NCBI GenBank assembly: GCA_020796225.1
Contig: CM036758.1
Coordinates: 71,708,366 to 71,772,365, forward strand
DNA: 64,000 nucleotides
Direction: 5' to 3'
Source of the DNA: Arion vulgaris
Taxonomy: Eukaryota > Mollusca > Gastropoda > Stylommatophora > Arionidae
Below are positions 51,126 through 62,524 of this stretch, piece after piece (position 1 is the stretch's first letter; every line of letters starts with the position of its first letter). The translations under genes and the position numbers were made by a program. The notes under the pieces are model-generated. The model did not search any database, was not told the origin of the DNA, and worked only from the letters and a program-made list of their open reading frames with translations.

Positions 51126-51240
51126 CCATATCTCTGATCCATACAGTAGAACAGAACGCACATTTGCTGTGCATATATTGATTTTAGTCTGTATCCTGTA
51201 AGCTGATGATCTCCATATGTTGTCTAAACTCAAATTACAT

Positions 51241-51636
51241 ATCAAAAATTGTATATGTTAAATCTATATTTCGTGTAATTATAAATCATTTTGTTGATAT
51301 ATAGCTTTAGTATACTACTGCGTCGACGTGATGCATTCAAGACTCGGTAAGTGAGGAGACGTATAGTGTTCGCGTATAGCAGTGATGAAAAGACATTGTG
51401 AAAGAGCGAGTTTCTTCCTGTGTGCGCGTTGAACAAGCTCACTCGCGACATAACAATCGATGATACGTCTGTTATGTAACATGGATGTTTCCGGTGATAG
51501 AAGGGGAGCTAACAAATAATGGATGACAGGAGAATCAATTGTGGTAATCTGCAGCTCAAATGCTGAAGCATGTAGATTATCTACTAACAACGAGAAACAG
51601 AACAACGTTGATTGATTGAATGATTGATTTATTGAT
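51241..51636. other. unassigned
   Basis: A 96-codon open frame on the minus strand has no recognisable domain; probably chance. Confidence 0.35.
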
Positions 51637-51872
51637 CCGACTGTGTGTTGCCGTGGCCGCGAGAAGAGAAAAGAATAGTAACACTGCTACCTACAAGGCA
51701 TGTCGTAAGGTAGGGGCCTTAGAAAGCTATTCTACTAAATAAAAAGCGTCACAGACATCGTACTTGTAGGCTATAACAGGCACAAATTACAATCGCTTTT
51801 AGGCTCGGATCACACACAAATCACAAAGAGTGGTTTAACAAGTGGTCGATATGGAGTGTTCGTTGAAGAAGA
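51637..51872 (+). mobile_element. SINE-D1 copy
   Basis: Plus-strand copy: head CGACTGTGTGTTGCCGTGG, AGAATAGTAACACTGCTACC, body ending GTGGTCGATATGGAGTGTTC and GAAGAAG. The AGAGGCGACTGA segment in the head is deleted. Confidence 0.85.
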
Positions 51873-51904
51873 TATATAAAGTTCTGCAGGGGCGAAACCT
51901 GCAG

Positions 51905-52480
51905 CTCAATAATTAACAATAACGGTGACTACTCCAAAGAGATCTTAAGAAGATTGACAATAGCAATCAAGAAGTTGAACACAATGAAGAACATGTGGCA
52001 AAGCACCAGCAAAATACTAAAATTAAAAATATTGAGAGCATGCATTTTCCCAGTGGCTACTTATGGTTGTGAATCATGGACCATCGCACACAAAAAAACA
52101 AGAACGAAAATCCAGTCCTTCGAAACTAAATGTTACAGAAAGATCCTACGATACCATGGACAGAAAAAAGAAAGAACACTGATGTCCTGAAAGCACTAAA
52201 TGTTAAAGAGAATTGGCCGATAAACAACATACTATACAGAAAAATTACATACTTTGGTCACATCAAGCGTTGCGATGGCCTGGAAAGAACAATACTAGAG
52301 GGCAGGGTTCCAGGACGCAGAGGCAGACCAAGAAGAAGATGGCTACAAGATATTAAAGAAACCATGAACATGACCATCGACGAAGTGGGTGAACTGGCTA
52401 GAGACAGAGTGAATTTCAGATGGGCTGCAAAGAGAGCAACGTCCTATAAAGGATACGCACCTTGATGATGATGATGAGGG
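51905..52480 (+). pseudogene. LINE RT C-terminal remnant, one frameshift
   Basis: ILRRLTIAIKKLNTMKNMWQ, RACIFPVATYGCESWTIAHK, CYRKILRYHG, then a frameshift near 52165 and NTDVLKALNVKENW, YFGHIKRCDGLERTILEG, GRRGRPRRRWLQDI, ending before a (GAT)n tail with a stop at 52463-52465. Only one defect separates two long open parts, so this is one of the better-kept LINE ends. It is related to 6976-7409. Confidence 0.88.
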
Positions 52481-52947
52481 GCGATAACAAGAAATAAATC
52501 TCGGCACTTAAAGTTTGTTAACTTGCAGTCGGTGAAAGTAATGCAATAACAGGCTTGATTTACCTGTAGGCTTTTAAGCTTGTTGGCTTATAAATATCTG
52601 GACGTGATCCAGGTAGGTATTAATGAGGTGTGATTGATTTATAATTAAGTTTCTTAAATTGAGGTAGTTCTTGTCAATCACATCTTCTCTTACCCAGGTC
52701 ATGTCTATCACATCTTCTTCTACCCAGGTCTTGTAAATTTCATCTTCCCCTACATATTACATACTTTTGCCGTTTCAACCACAGATGTGTGGTTGTGGTA
52801 TGTTTTTTTCTCTTGATTGTATCTACGAAAGTTGTATCTACAAGTTACGAGTCAAGTGTTGTTAATCTGTTAACTGTACCATGACTGTATCTACGGAGAG
52901 TGTGATCTTTATATCCGTGATAGGGAAGAAAGATTGATACACAATCA

Positions 52948-52949
<2 letters not shown>
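52481..52949. other. unassigned
   Basis: A triplicated CACATCTTCTCTTACCCAGG-like segment lies at 52678-52750. No gene. Confidence 0.45.

Positions 52950-53001
<52 letters not shown>
52950..53001. repeat. (GA)n microsatellite
   Basis: About 25 uninterrupted GA units. Confidence 0.97.
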
Positions 53002-53004
<3 letters not shown>

Positions 53005-53338
53005 AAACGAGTGTAAGATTGATTGAAAAACTTTGAGATATACAAATCTGTGTTGATGATAGGTGATGGGTTAGGGGATAGTAGACAATTGATCCCAACG
53101 TGGTAAGCAGCACAACACCACCCTCCCACCCTCCACTATTTCCCCTCCCACCCTCTTCCCTACTAATAATAGTTTACATGAGAATTATGTAAAATGTATC
53201 ATTATCTAGATCCGGGAGTATAAGTTGGAGAGCAGGATAGCTCATCTTCAGAAGAAAGAAGAGGATGGTAAATACAATGAATGAAGAATCAGGAGGAAGG
53301 TGATGAGCAACAGATTGTCTTAGTGATAAGTGTGTTAC

Positions 53339-53340
<2 letters not shown>
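53002..53340. other. unassigned
   Basis: No recognised element; a short CCCACCCTCC-rich tract is near 53120. Confidence 0.4.
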
Positions 53341-53377
<37 letters not shown>

Positions 53378-53460
53378 GGAGAGGGAGAGAGAGAGTGAAA
53401 AAGAAAACATAGAGTGAGAGAAAGAGAGTGAAAACGAGAGAAAAGAGTAGGAAAGACTAA
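53341..53460. repeat. (GA)n-rich sequence
   Basis: GAGAGAGAGAGAGAGGGAGA and decayed GAGAGAAAGAGAGTGAAAA units. Confidence 0.9.
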
Positions 53461-53487
53461 CAAAAGAAGGAATATATCTAGTAACAG

Positions 53488-53818
<331 letters not shown>

Positions 53819-54425
53819 TCGAGAGCGATTGTAAAGGGGACAGAGCGAACGAGATAAAAAATTGAAACTGAAACAACGGATGAAGTAGGAAAGAAATAGT
53901 GACAAGGAAGGGACAAAGCGAGTGAGAGCAAATGTGAAAATAAAGGGGCGGAGCTAGTAGGAGGCAACAAGAATGAAGAAGAAGGGTCAGAGCGAGTGAG
54001 AGAGAGAGAGAGAAAGAATAAAACTGGCAGGATATAGCGAACGAAAAGAAAAAAAGATGACAAAGATGGCACAGAGAAAGTGTGAGTAAGAGTGGAAAAG
54101 AACGAACAGAGCGAGCGAGAGAGAAAAAAATGACAAAGAAATAAGAAACAGAACGAGAGAGAAAAAATGAAAAAGAAAGAAAATAACAGAGCGAGTAAAA
54201 AGAGAAAAAACTGAAAAATAAAGAAATAACAGGGCAAGTTAAGAGAGAAAAAATGAAAGAAATAAAGAAAGTAATAGAGCAAGTTAAGAGAGAAGAAAAT
54301 GGAAAGGAAGGCACAGAGCGAATGAGAGGGAGAAAAATAATGAAAACGAGGGAGTAGAGTGAATAAGAAACAGAAAACTTATTTGAAAAAGTGACAGAAC
54401 GAGTGAAGAGATAGGTACAAAAACT
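53819..54425. repeat. degenerate purine-rich repeat
   Basis: Loose tandem units of about 45-60 bp with recurring CAGAGCGAGTGAGAGAG and GAGAAAAAATGAAA. Long minus-strand open frames here reflect strand bias only. Confidence 0.8.
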
Positions 54426-54756
54426 AACATCAACATATTCTAGACTTGAAAACATAACCAATTTAGATTGAAGAATAAACACTTTTAATAAAGCAAAACT
54501 GTATTCACCAGACTACCATTGTATGATATATAAGCTCAACAAATCACGACAAAAGGATATTTGATATCTCAATTTCCATGCATTCTAATTCAATGCCAGA
54601 CAGAACACGTCTATCGTTTCTGCGATTCCTATTTCTTGGCACTGTAACATAACTTGCTTGCAAATTCAGAGCGGATAGACAGGATACAGTGAAATCTAAA
54701 TTGTCTATGATACGTTGAATCATCAGGAATGATTAACAGCTGGATTCTCACGTACG
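54426..54756. other. unassigned
   Basis: AT-rich sequence with no recognised element. Confidence 0.45.
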
Positions 54757-56422
54757 TTCAGTTGTTTACGTGTTTCTCACTTTGTCTACAGTTGTTTACG
54801 TGTATCTCACTTTGTCTACAGTTGCTTACGTGTTTCTCACTTTGTCTACAGTTGTTTACGTGTGTCTCACTTTGTCTACAGTTGTTTACGTGTTTCTCAC
54901 TTTGTCTACAGTTGTTTACGTGTATCTCACTATGTCTACAGTTGTTTACGTGTATCTCACTATGTCTACAGTTGTTTACGTGTATCTCACTATGTCTACA
55001 GTTGTTTACGTGTTTCTCACTTTGTCTACAGTTGTTTACGTGTATCTCACTTTGTCTACAGTTGTTTACGTGTATCTCACTTTGTCTACAGTTGTTTACG
55101 TGTATCTCACTTTGTCTACAGTTGTTTACGTGTTTCTCACTTTGTCTACAGTTGTTTACGTGTTTCTCACTTTGTCTACAGTTGTTTACGTGTTTCTCAC
55201 TTTGTCTACAGTTGTTTACGTGTATCTCACTTTGTCTACAGTTGTTTACGTGTATCTCACTTTGTCTACAGTTGTTTACGTGTTTCTCACTTTGTCTACA
55301 GTTGTTTACGTGTTTCTCACTTTGTCTACAGTTGTTTACGTGTTTCTCACTTTGTCTACAGTTGTTTACGTGTTTCTCACTTTGTCTACAGTTGTTTACG
55401 TGTATCTCACTTTGTCTACAGTTGTTTACGTGTATCTCACTTTGTCTACAGTTGTTTACGTGTATCTCACTTTGTCTACAGTTGTTTACGTGTATCTCAC
55501 TTTGTCTACAGTTGTTTACGTGTTTCTCACTTTGTCTACAGTTGCTTACGTGTTTCTTACTTTGTCTACAGTTGCTTACGTGTATCTCACTTTGTCTACA
55601 GTTGTTTACGTGTATCTCACTTTGTCTACAGTTGTTTACGTGTTTCTCACTTTGTCTACAGTTGCTTACGTGTATCTCACTTTGTCTACAGTTGTTTACG
55701 TGTTTCTCACTTTGTCTACAGTTGCTTATGTGTTTCTCACTTTGTCTACAGTTGCTTACGTGTTTCTCACTTTGTCTACAGTTGCTTACGTGTTTCTCAC
55801 TTTGTCTACAGTTGCTTACGTGTATCTCACTTTGTCTACAGTTGTTTACGTGTTTCTCACTTTGTCTACAGTTGTTTACGTGTTTCTCACTTTGTCTACA
55901 GTTGTTTACGTGTATCTCACTTTTTCTACAGTTGTTTACGTGTTTCTCACTATGTCTACAGTTGTTTACGTGTATCTCACTTTGTCTACAGTTGTTTACG
56001 TGTATCTCACTATGTCTACAGTTGTTTACGTGTATCTCACTTTGTCTACAGTTGTTTACGTGTATCTCACTTTGTCTACAGTTGTTTACGTGTATCTCAC
56101 TTTGTCTACAGTTGTTTACGTGTATCTCACTTTGTCTACAGTTGTTTACGTGTATCTCACTTTGTCTACAGTTGTTTACGTGTATCTCACTTTGTCTACA
56201 GTTGTTTACGTGTATCTCACTTTGTCTACAGTTGTTTACGTGTATCTCACTTTGTCTACAGTTGTTTACGTGTTTCTCACTTTGTCTACAGTTGTTTACG
56301 TGTATCTCACTTTGTCTACAGTTGTTTACGTGTTTCTCACTATGTCTACAGTTGTTTACGTGTATCTCACTTTGTCTACAGTTGTTTACGTGTATCTCAC
56401 TTTGTCTACAGTTGTTTACGAG
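54757..56422. repeat. 30-bp minisatellite, about 55 units
   Basis: Unit CAGTTGTTTACGTGTATCTC plus ACTTTGTCTA, with perfectly kept length. Variation is limited to a few sites: TATCTC/TTTCTC, TTTGTC/TATGTC and TTGTTT/TTGCTT. Thirty bp keeps frames open on both strands for 550-660 codons. The biased repeat translation, lack of splice or start context and mirror-image open frames argue against a gene. Confidence 0.97.
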
Positions 56423-56618
56423 GTTCAAACCCACCACCTTCAGAACTCAAGACAAACGACTTAGATACAATTCATTACCCTCCTCCCCAACACTTTATCT
56501 ACAACTGATTGTGTGTGGAAAGCTTATATCACTACCCCACACTTACATCCATCCCACATCTATCTCACTTATGTCATTCTTTCTCTCTAATGTATACACC
56601 CAACATTCCTATTATTTT
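56423..56618. other. unassigned
   Basis: CAAACCCACCACCTTCAGAA suggests a tRNA-like fragment, but too little remains to assign. Confidence 0.35.
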
Positions 56619-56631
56619 ATGTGTCCAAATT

Positions 56632-56889
56632 TCGCCCCATTGTTGCTGGGGCTCACAAGGGGAGTAAAGAACAGTAACACTGACATCTACAAAGCATATC
56701 GTAGGAGGCGACTGAGGTAGGGAAGCTACCCTAGTAAATTAAAAACCGTTGTAGAAATCGGATGTGCTGGCATACTTGTAGGCGCATAACTGGCACAAAG
56801 TACAATCGCTCTTAGGCTCGGATCACATACAAATCACAAAGAATGGTTAACAAGTGGTCGATATGGATAGTTCGAAGAAGAAAATGAAG
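56632..56889 (+). mobile_element. SINE-D1, full length with perfect 13-bp TSD
   Basis: 258 bp from CGCCCCATTGTTGCTGGGG to a (GAA)n tail, flanked by ATGTGTCCAAATT at 56619-56631 and 56890-56902. The head contains AGTAACACTGACATCTACAA and GTAGGAGGCGACTGAGG; the body contains GTGCTGGCATACTTGTAGGC. Confidence 0.93.
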
Positions 56890-56902
56890 ATGTGTCCAAA
56901 TT

Positions 56903-57159
56903 ATTATTTTTTTTAAAAATTATGTTAGATTGTCTGTTTGCTTGTTTGTTATATAGAGAATAAAAGCCTCTTCATACTGAGGCACACTCTTTTCAACCTA
57001 AGGACGAGTCCTTTATTTTGGTTATATTACAGTGTGTAGGCCAATAACTAAGAAATATAAGAATTAATTCCTTTCGGAGAATCCATTAGAATTCGATATT
57101 TGATAATAAATCTCTCTTTATTCCGATTCTTGTGCCACACAGTTAATAGGTGGTTTACA
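56903..57159. other. unassigned
   Basis: AT-rich sequence with no recognised element. Confidence 0.45.
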
Positions 57160-57592
57160 GGTGTGTAAAAGTCAGGTTCACAGGTGGGTCAGGTGTGTTA
57201 AAGTCAGGTTTACATGTGAGTCAAGTGTGTAAAAGTCAGATTTACAGGTGTGTAAAAGTCAGATTTACAGGTGGGTCAGGTGTGTAAAAGTCGGATTTAC
57301 TGGTGTGTAAAAGTCAGATTTACAGGTGAGTCAGGTGTGTAAAAGTCAGTTTTACAGGTGTGTAAAAGTCAGGTTTACAGGTGGGTCAGGTGTGTTAAAG
57401 TCAGGTTTACATGTGAGTCAAGTGTGTAAAAGTCAGGTTTACAGGTGTGTAAAAGTCAGATTTGCAGGTGGGTCAGGTGTGTAAAAGTCAGGTTTACAGG
57501 TGAGCCAGATGTGTAAAAGTCAGATTTACAGGTGAGCCTGGTGTGTCAAAGTCAGATTTACAGGTGGGTCAGGTGTGTAAAAGTCAAACACA
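57160..57592. repeat. composite GGTGTGTAAAAGTCAG minisatellite
   Basis: Two unit types alternate: a 23-bp unit (AGGTGTGTAAAAGTCAGATT plus TAC) and a 32-bp unit with the extra GGTGGGTC or GGTGAGTC. About 17 units in all. Confidence 0.95.
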
Positions 57593-57945
57593 AATACAAC
57601 TTTAGTCTTCAAAAGCTTCTTTGTGTTACTTTGTTGCCAAAGAATGCTGTGTCAGAAACACAAACAAAGTTGTTTTGAGACCGCAAACTTTGGAAACAGC
57701 GGGGCTTACTTTCAGATAACAATGAACATCAACAACAGGAACCGAGGCAGGAAGTCAAGATCAACAGAACTTGAAATGTAAATAGTAAAAAAAATGAAAA
57801 TATCTGGAAAATTTGGTTGAGACCACGATTATACTCGCCGTTGCGCACCGACGAGTGCTCGGACCTTTATATCAAGCAAAAAGTGTCCGCGGCAACGCAC
57901 GTCCCAATAAGGTAATAATAAATGCATCACTTAGAATATCTATGA
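57593..57945. other. unassigned
   Basis: No recognised element. A 105-codon open frame beginning at 57813 runs into the repeat that follows and shows no domain. Confidence 0.4.
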
Positions 57946-58130
57946 AAGAAACGTACTTCGATTGTCCAGTCAACTATTGCAGCGAAGAGAAAGGGGGAGG
58001 GAGCGTATTTCGATTGTCTATTCGGTTGTTTACCCCCTGCTGCGATGAAAGGGGGCAGGGGCGTGGACTTGATTGTCCATCCACCCTTGCTGCGATTGAG
58101 GAAGTGGGGGCAAATTTATGGAGTATTTGA
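57946..58130. repeat. about 60-bp repeat, three diverged units
   Basis: Each unit has CGTACTTCGATTGTCCA-like and CTGCGATGAAAGGGGGCAGG-like strings, at about 57952, 58008 and 58067. Confidence 0.75.
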
Positions 58131-58188
58131 AGCGATTTAAAATTAAACATTTTTCGAGTAGACCAGATCATACCAGGGATAGAACGAT

Positions 58189-58442
58189 CTTCTTCTTCTT
58201 TGTGTTCGTTCATTATGACCAATTGTAATCACTCTTTGCGATATGTTTGACCTTTGCCAAGAACGTGTATACGCTGCACATTGGTTCGGTAGGCCCCTAA
58301 ACGCATAGACTTCTACACGTTTAGAACATGTGCATCCGATTTCAGCCAAACCTCCTTAATCGACTCTTACGACATGCATGGGAGGTAACAGTGGTTCGTT
58401 TCTTTACACCCCAACATTGGGTGTCAGTAACCACTCGGGCGA
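58189..58442 (-). mobile_element. SINE-D2, full length with perfect 12-bp TSD
   Basis: 254 bp flanked by GGATAGAACGAT at 58177-58188 and 58443-58454. Minus sense: CGCCCGAGTGGTTACTGAC start, D head, D2 body (ACATGTTCTAAACGTGTAG), (GAA)n tail. Confidence 0.93.
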
Positions 58443-58454
58443 GGATAGAACGAT

Positions 58455-58784
58455 AAATTGGATTAACCAGAGAGCGATTGGAATCAACAGCATGCATACC
58501 TTTCGACAACTACTGTATTAGACTTGAATGCTATAACCGTCGCGCAGTAATCAATAACACCTTTTTCTATTTTCTTTGTTTCCAGGTGTGCCTACGATCA
58601 CCCAACAAGCATCTGCCACTAACCACCTTTCACAAGGTGTGTTTAAATACACCTGGTGTTAAAAGAAACCTGGTATTTACAGGTTTGTACTGGCTAGGAC
58701 ATCAGTACAAACTTGTACAAACACTCCACATGATAGCAGAGGTCGGGTGAAACAGTAGTAGCGTTTCTAATCTTCAAGTCAGAC
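58455..58784. other. unassigned
   Basis: A 90-codon open frame at 58478-58750 has an exon-like stretch (TTTCTTTGTTTCCAG at 58572, GTGTGT after CACAAG near 58636), but no protein family was recognised. Confidence 0.35.
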
Positions 58785-59010
58785 GGGTCGAAGTTCGAGA
58801 CATTCTTCGATTATTTGCTGTAACTAGTAGTTAGTAAATGTAGCAGAATGCTTGAGAATGTTGGTTTTCTCTCAATCAAAACTGGTAGTAATGAAATGAA
58901 AATCGTGGCATATCCCAAAGGACGTAGCCATCAACCACAGTAAAAAAGTCGTTGATTTTCTAGGCACCACTTATACGTTCAGTAGTTTGCCATTGCTTTC
59001 TGAACGGGTG
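58785..59010 (-). mobile_element. SINE-I copy
   Basis: Reverse complement of the family at 41285-41510: GAAAATCGTGGCATATCCCA, AAGGACGTAGCCATCAACCA, GTTTGCCATTGCTTTCTGAA. Confidence 0.75.
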
Positions 59011-59049
59011 GCGCCATCGTAGTAATGTATGTTCTCATTATTCTAGTCT

Positions 59050-61118
59050 ATTCTTCGTCTTCTTCATACGCTCCATATCGACCGCTAAATCACTCTTTGT
59101 GATTTGTATGTGATCCCTCTCTCTCGATCCCCGCCTAGACCGATGGACCTCTACTTCGTACGCTCCATATCGACCGCTAAATCACTCTTTGTGATTTGTA
59201 TGTGATCCCTCTCTCTCGATCCCCGCCTAGACCGATGGACCTCTACTTCGTACGCTCCATATCGACCGCTAAATCACTCTTTGTGATTTGTACGTGATCC
59301 CTCTCTCTCGATCCCCGCCTAGACCGATGGACCTCTACTTCGTACGCTCCATATCGACCGCTAAATCACTCTTTGTGATTTGTACGTGATCCCTCTCTCT
59401 CGATCCCCGCCTAGACCGATGGACCTCTACTTCGTACGCTCCATATCGACCGCTAAATCACTCTTTGTGATTTGTACGTGATCCCTCTCTCTCGATCCCC
59501 GCCTAGACCGATGGACCTCTACTTCGTACACTCCATATCGACCGCTAAATCACTCTTTGTGATTTGTACGTGATCCCTCTCTCTCGATCCCCGCCTAGAC
59601 CGATGGACCTCTACTTCGTACGCTCCATATCGACCGCTAAATCACTCTTTGTGATTTGTATGTGATCCCTCTCTTTCGATCCCCGCCTAGACCGATGGAC
59701 CTCTACTTCGTACGCTCCATATCGACCGCTAAATCACTCTTTGTGATTTGTACGTGATCCCTCTCTCTCGATCCCCGCCTAGACCGATGGACCTCTACTT
59801 CATACGCTCCATATCGACCGCTAAATCACTCTTTGTGATTTGTACGTGATCCCTCTCTCTCGATCCCCGCCTAGACCGATGGACCTCTACTTCGTACGCT
59901 CCATATCGACCGCTAAATCACTCTTTGTGATTTGTATGTGATCCCTCTCTCTCGATCCCCGCCTAGACCGATGGACCTCTACTTCGTACGCTCCATATCG
60001 ACCGCTAAATCACTCTTTGTGATTTGTATGTGATCCCTCTCTCTCGATCCCCGCCTAGACCGATGGACCTCTACTTCGTACGCTCCATATCGACCGCTAA
60101 ATCGCTAAATCACTCTTTGTGATTTGTACGTGATCCCTCTCTCTCGATCCCCGCCTAGACCGATGGACCTCTACTTCATACGCTCCATATCGACCGCTAA
60201 ATCACTCTTTGTGATTTGTACGTGATCCCTCTCTCTCGATCCCCGCCTAGACCGATGGACCTCTACTTCGTACGCTCCATATCGACCGCTAAATCACTCT
60301 TTGTGATTTGTACGTGATCCCTCTCTCTCGATCCCCGCCTAGACCGATGGACCTCTACTTCGTACGCTCCATATCGACCGCTAAATCACTCTTTGTGATT
60401 TGTACGTGATCCCTCTCTCTCGATCCCCGCCTAGACCGATGGACCTCTACTTCGTACGCTCCATATCGACCGCTAAATCACTCTTTGTGATTTGTACGTG
60501 ATCCCTCTCTCTCGATCCCCGCCTAGACCGATGGACCTCTACTTCGTACGCTCCATATCGACCGCTAAATCACTCTTTGTGATTTGTACGTGATCCCTCT
60601 CTCTCTATCCCCGCCTAGACCGATGGACCTCTACTTCATACGCTCCATATCGACCGCTAAATCACTCTTTGTGATTTGTATGTGATCCCTCTCTCTCGAT
60701 CCCCGCCTAGACCGATGGACCTCTACTTCATACGCTCCATATCGACCTCTAAATCACTCTTTGTGATTTGTATGTGATCCCTCTCTCTCGATCCCCGCCT
60801 AGACCGATGGACCTCTACTTCGTACGCTCCATATCGACCGCTAAATCACTCTTTGTCATTTGTATGTGATCCCTCTCTCTCGATCCCCGCCTAGACCGAT
60901 GGACCTCTACTTCATACGCTCCATATTGACCGCTAAATCCCTCTTTGTGATTTGTACGTGATCCCTCTCTCTCGATCCCCGCCTAGACCGATGGACCTCT
61001 CCTTCGTCTTCTTCGTACGCTCCATATCGACCACTTGCTAAATCACTCTTTGTGATTTGTATGTGATCCCTCTCTCTCTTCTCTCTCGATCCCCGCCTAG
61101 ACCGATGGATCTCTCCTT
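59050..61118. repeat. 92-bp satellite built from SINE-D1 and LINE 3' ends
   Basis: About 21 units of 92 bp. Half of each unit (CGCTCCATATCGACCGCTAA, ATCACTCTTTGTGATTTGTA) is the 3' part of SINE-D1 in minus orientation. The other half (CTCTCTCGATCCCCGCCTAG, ACCGATGGACC) resembles the 3' end of the RNase H LINE (CCCGGCCTAGCCTGATGGAC). One unit near 60100 has a small internal duplication. Edge copies are diverged. Confidence 0.95.
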
Positions 61119-61121
61119 CGT

Positions 61122-61366
61122 CTTCTTTGCGATCGTTTTTTACGACCAATTTTAATCACTCTTTGTGATATGTTTGATCTTTGCCAAGAACGTATATACG
61201 TTGCAAATTGGTTTGTAGGCCCTAAACGTATAGACTTCTACGCGTTTAGGACACGTGCATCTGATTTCAGCCAAAACCTCCTTAGCCGCCTCTTACGACA
61301 TGCGTGGCAGGTAACAGTGGTTCTATTCTTTACACCCAAATTTAGGCCCCGGTTATCACTCGGGTG
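61122..61366 (-). mobile_element. SINE-D2 copy
   Basis: CTTCTTTGCGATCGTTTTTT, CACGTGCATCTGATTTCAGC, GACATGCGTGGCAGGTAACA and the terminal TTATCACTCGGGTGG. It lies between the 92-bp satellite and a LINE end. Confidence 0.87.
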
Positions 61367-61626
61367 GATCGATGGACCAAATTGTTTCGTGAATTATGCT
61401 GTTGTTTTTAGGGACTCCGTTCCTCCGTACAGCTTCTCGAGAAACTGTGTTATCGGGCCAGGTTTCATTTCTCAGTCCTGCTAACAACTGGCAGTCTTGC
61501 AGTATGTTCTCTGCCGTCATGTCCGCCTTTTCATAGGGGCACAGGCTAGTTGTGCCAATTTTAAATGTGTTGTACATGTGGGCCCTACGTCTGTTATGGC
61601 TGGTAAGGAGGCGGAATATAACAACT
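61367..61626 (-). mobile_element. LINE (RNase H type) 3' end, diverged
   Basis: The minus strand encodes TFKIGTTSLCPYEKADMTAE and RRNGVPKNNS, as in 42190-43644 but with changes in the cysteine cluster. It is truncated where SINE-D1 begins. Confidence 0.85.
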
Positions 61627-62008
61627 TGTATGTGATCTGAACCAAAGAGCGATTATACGTTGTGCCAGTTATGCGCTTATAAGTAGGTCATGGTGAAACA
61701 CGGAAAAACAAATTACTGTAGTTGAACAAAATACAATAACATTACACATCAACGTTTCAACCAAAAGGTCTTTTTCAAGCAAAGGATACAACAGAATGTG
61801 AAGACATTCCTGCATAATTTTACTGCAGTCTTACCTTATATCGATAATACAAGTAGGCCAGTACATCTGATTTCTGTGACGCTTTTGATTTACTAGGGTA
61901 GCTTTCCTTGACCCCTATCTTAGTCGCCTCCTACGACATGCCTTGTAGGTCGCAGTGTTGCTATCCTTTGCTCCCCTTCCGAGTCCCGGCGACACAAGGG
62001 AGTCCTTG
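61627..62008 (-). mobile_element. SINE-D1 split by a Penelope-flank-type repeat
   Basis: D1 body at 61627-61690 and 61851-61945, head to 62008 (GTCCCGGCGACACAAGGGAG). The interruption carries a 10-bp duplication, AAGTAGGTCA / AAGTAGGCCA. Confidence 0.87.
61691..61850. mobile_element. Penelope-flank-type insertion with hammerhead-like core
   Basis: 160 bp flanked by AAGTAGGTCA (61681-61690) and AAGTAGGCCA (61851-61860). The minus strand at 61751-61781 has CTTGAAAAAGACCTTTTGGT followed by TGAAACGTTGATG. The right end is ACTGCAGTCTTACCTTATAT, as at 48235. It shows this repeat as a self-standing insertion. Confidence 0.75.
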
Positions 62009-62039
62009 TCTATAACATCATAGACTAATCGAGCAACAA

Positions 62040-62285
62040 TGTTGCATTTTTATTATACAATACCAAGCGGGTCTCTATAACAGAATCTTCTACAACAGAA
62101 CATCGGGAAAGAAGGCAAAAGGAAGACCACGAAAAAGATGGTTAGATGGCATAGCAGAATCCTGTCAAAGAGCAAAAATAACAATCACCAAAGCCACCAG
62201 AACAGCGCAAGACAAAAATAGAAAACCACAACACTGGGCAACAACCCGATAGCAGTGTGACAACAAAAGAAGAAGAAGAAGAAGG
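62040..62285 (+). mobile_element. LINE RT C-terminal remnant
   Basis: GKKAKGRPRKRWLDGIAESC, ITKATRTAQDKNRKPQHW and a stop at 62251-62253, then a (GAA)n tail. The GRPRKRWLDGI motif is the LINE C-terminal signature. Confidence 0.8.
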
Positions 62286-62286
62286 G

Positions 62287-62515
62287 GACCTCTATGGTGA
62301 AGTGGTTAACACGTCTGCCTGTCGTTCTGAAGGTTGTGGAGTCGAACCGGACCAAGTCACATGTACACATTTTTAATGAGACCCTAGAATTGTTGCTTGA
62401 GTTACAGTTCGTGCTTTGTGCAACACTCTCGGTAGATGTCTGCCTAAAGGGACTGAGTCATATGGGGGAAACCCGGTACAGTGAAGTCAATCCTTCGCTT
62501 GTATACTCTTTTTAT
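62287..62515 (+). mobile_element. SINE-B-related copy with a different tRNA-like head
   Basis: Head ATGGTGAAGTGGTTAACACG and TGTGGAGTCGAACCGG, closer to the head at 19800-19915. The body is SINE-B-like (CTTTGTGCAACACTCTCGG, AACCCGGTACAGTGAAGTC). It may be a recombinant or an older subfamily. Confidence 0.75.
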
Positions 62516-62524
62516 ACCCTACCT

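Larger units (their letters stand above)
50630..51240 (-). pseudogene. LINE RT C-terminal remnant with two nested SINEs
   Basis: The minus strand, in order: LDNIWRSSAYRIQTKINICT, VRSVLLYGSEIW, [SINE-E 51010-51125], SETWKTSSKIDSRIRGFKGR, [SINE-A 50738-50943], FLRRILRISWDQRIPNTEIT, ending near NINK. It is the same LINE as 13395-15350 but has one copy of the 31-bp stretch (ATGGAAAACAAGTTC to CAGTCGC) that became the 53-unit array there. Confidence 0.88.

Noticed and set aside
54729..56720. A 663-codon plus-strand frame and mirror frames on both strands
   Set aside because: A 30-bp array keeps frames open on both strands; no start context, splice sites or non-repeat domain supports a protein.
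58560..58640. An exon-like segment on the plus strand with a pyrimidine tract, AG and a following GT
   Set aside because: The translation matches no known family and no partner exon with a compatible phase was found.
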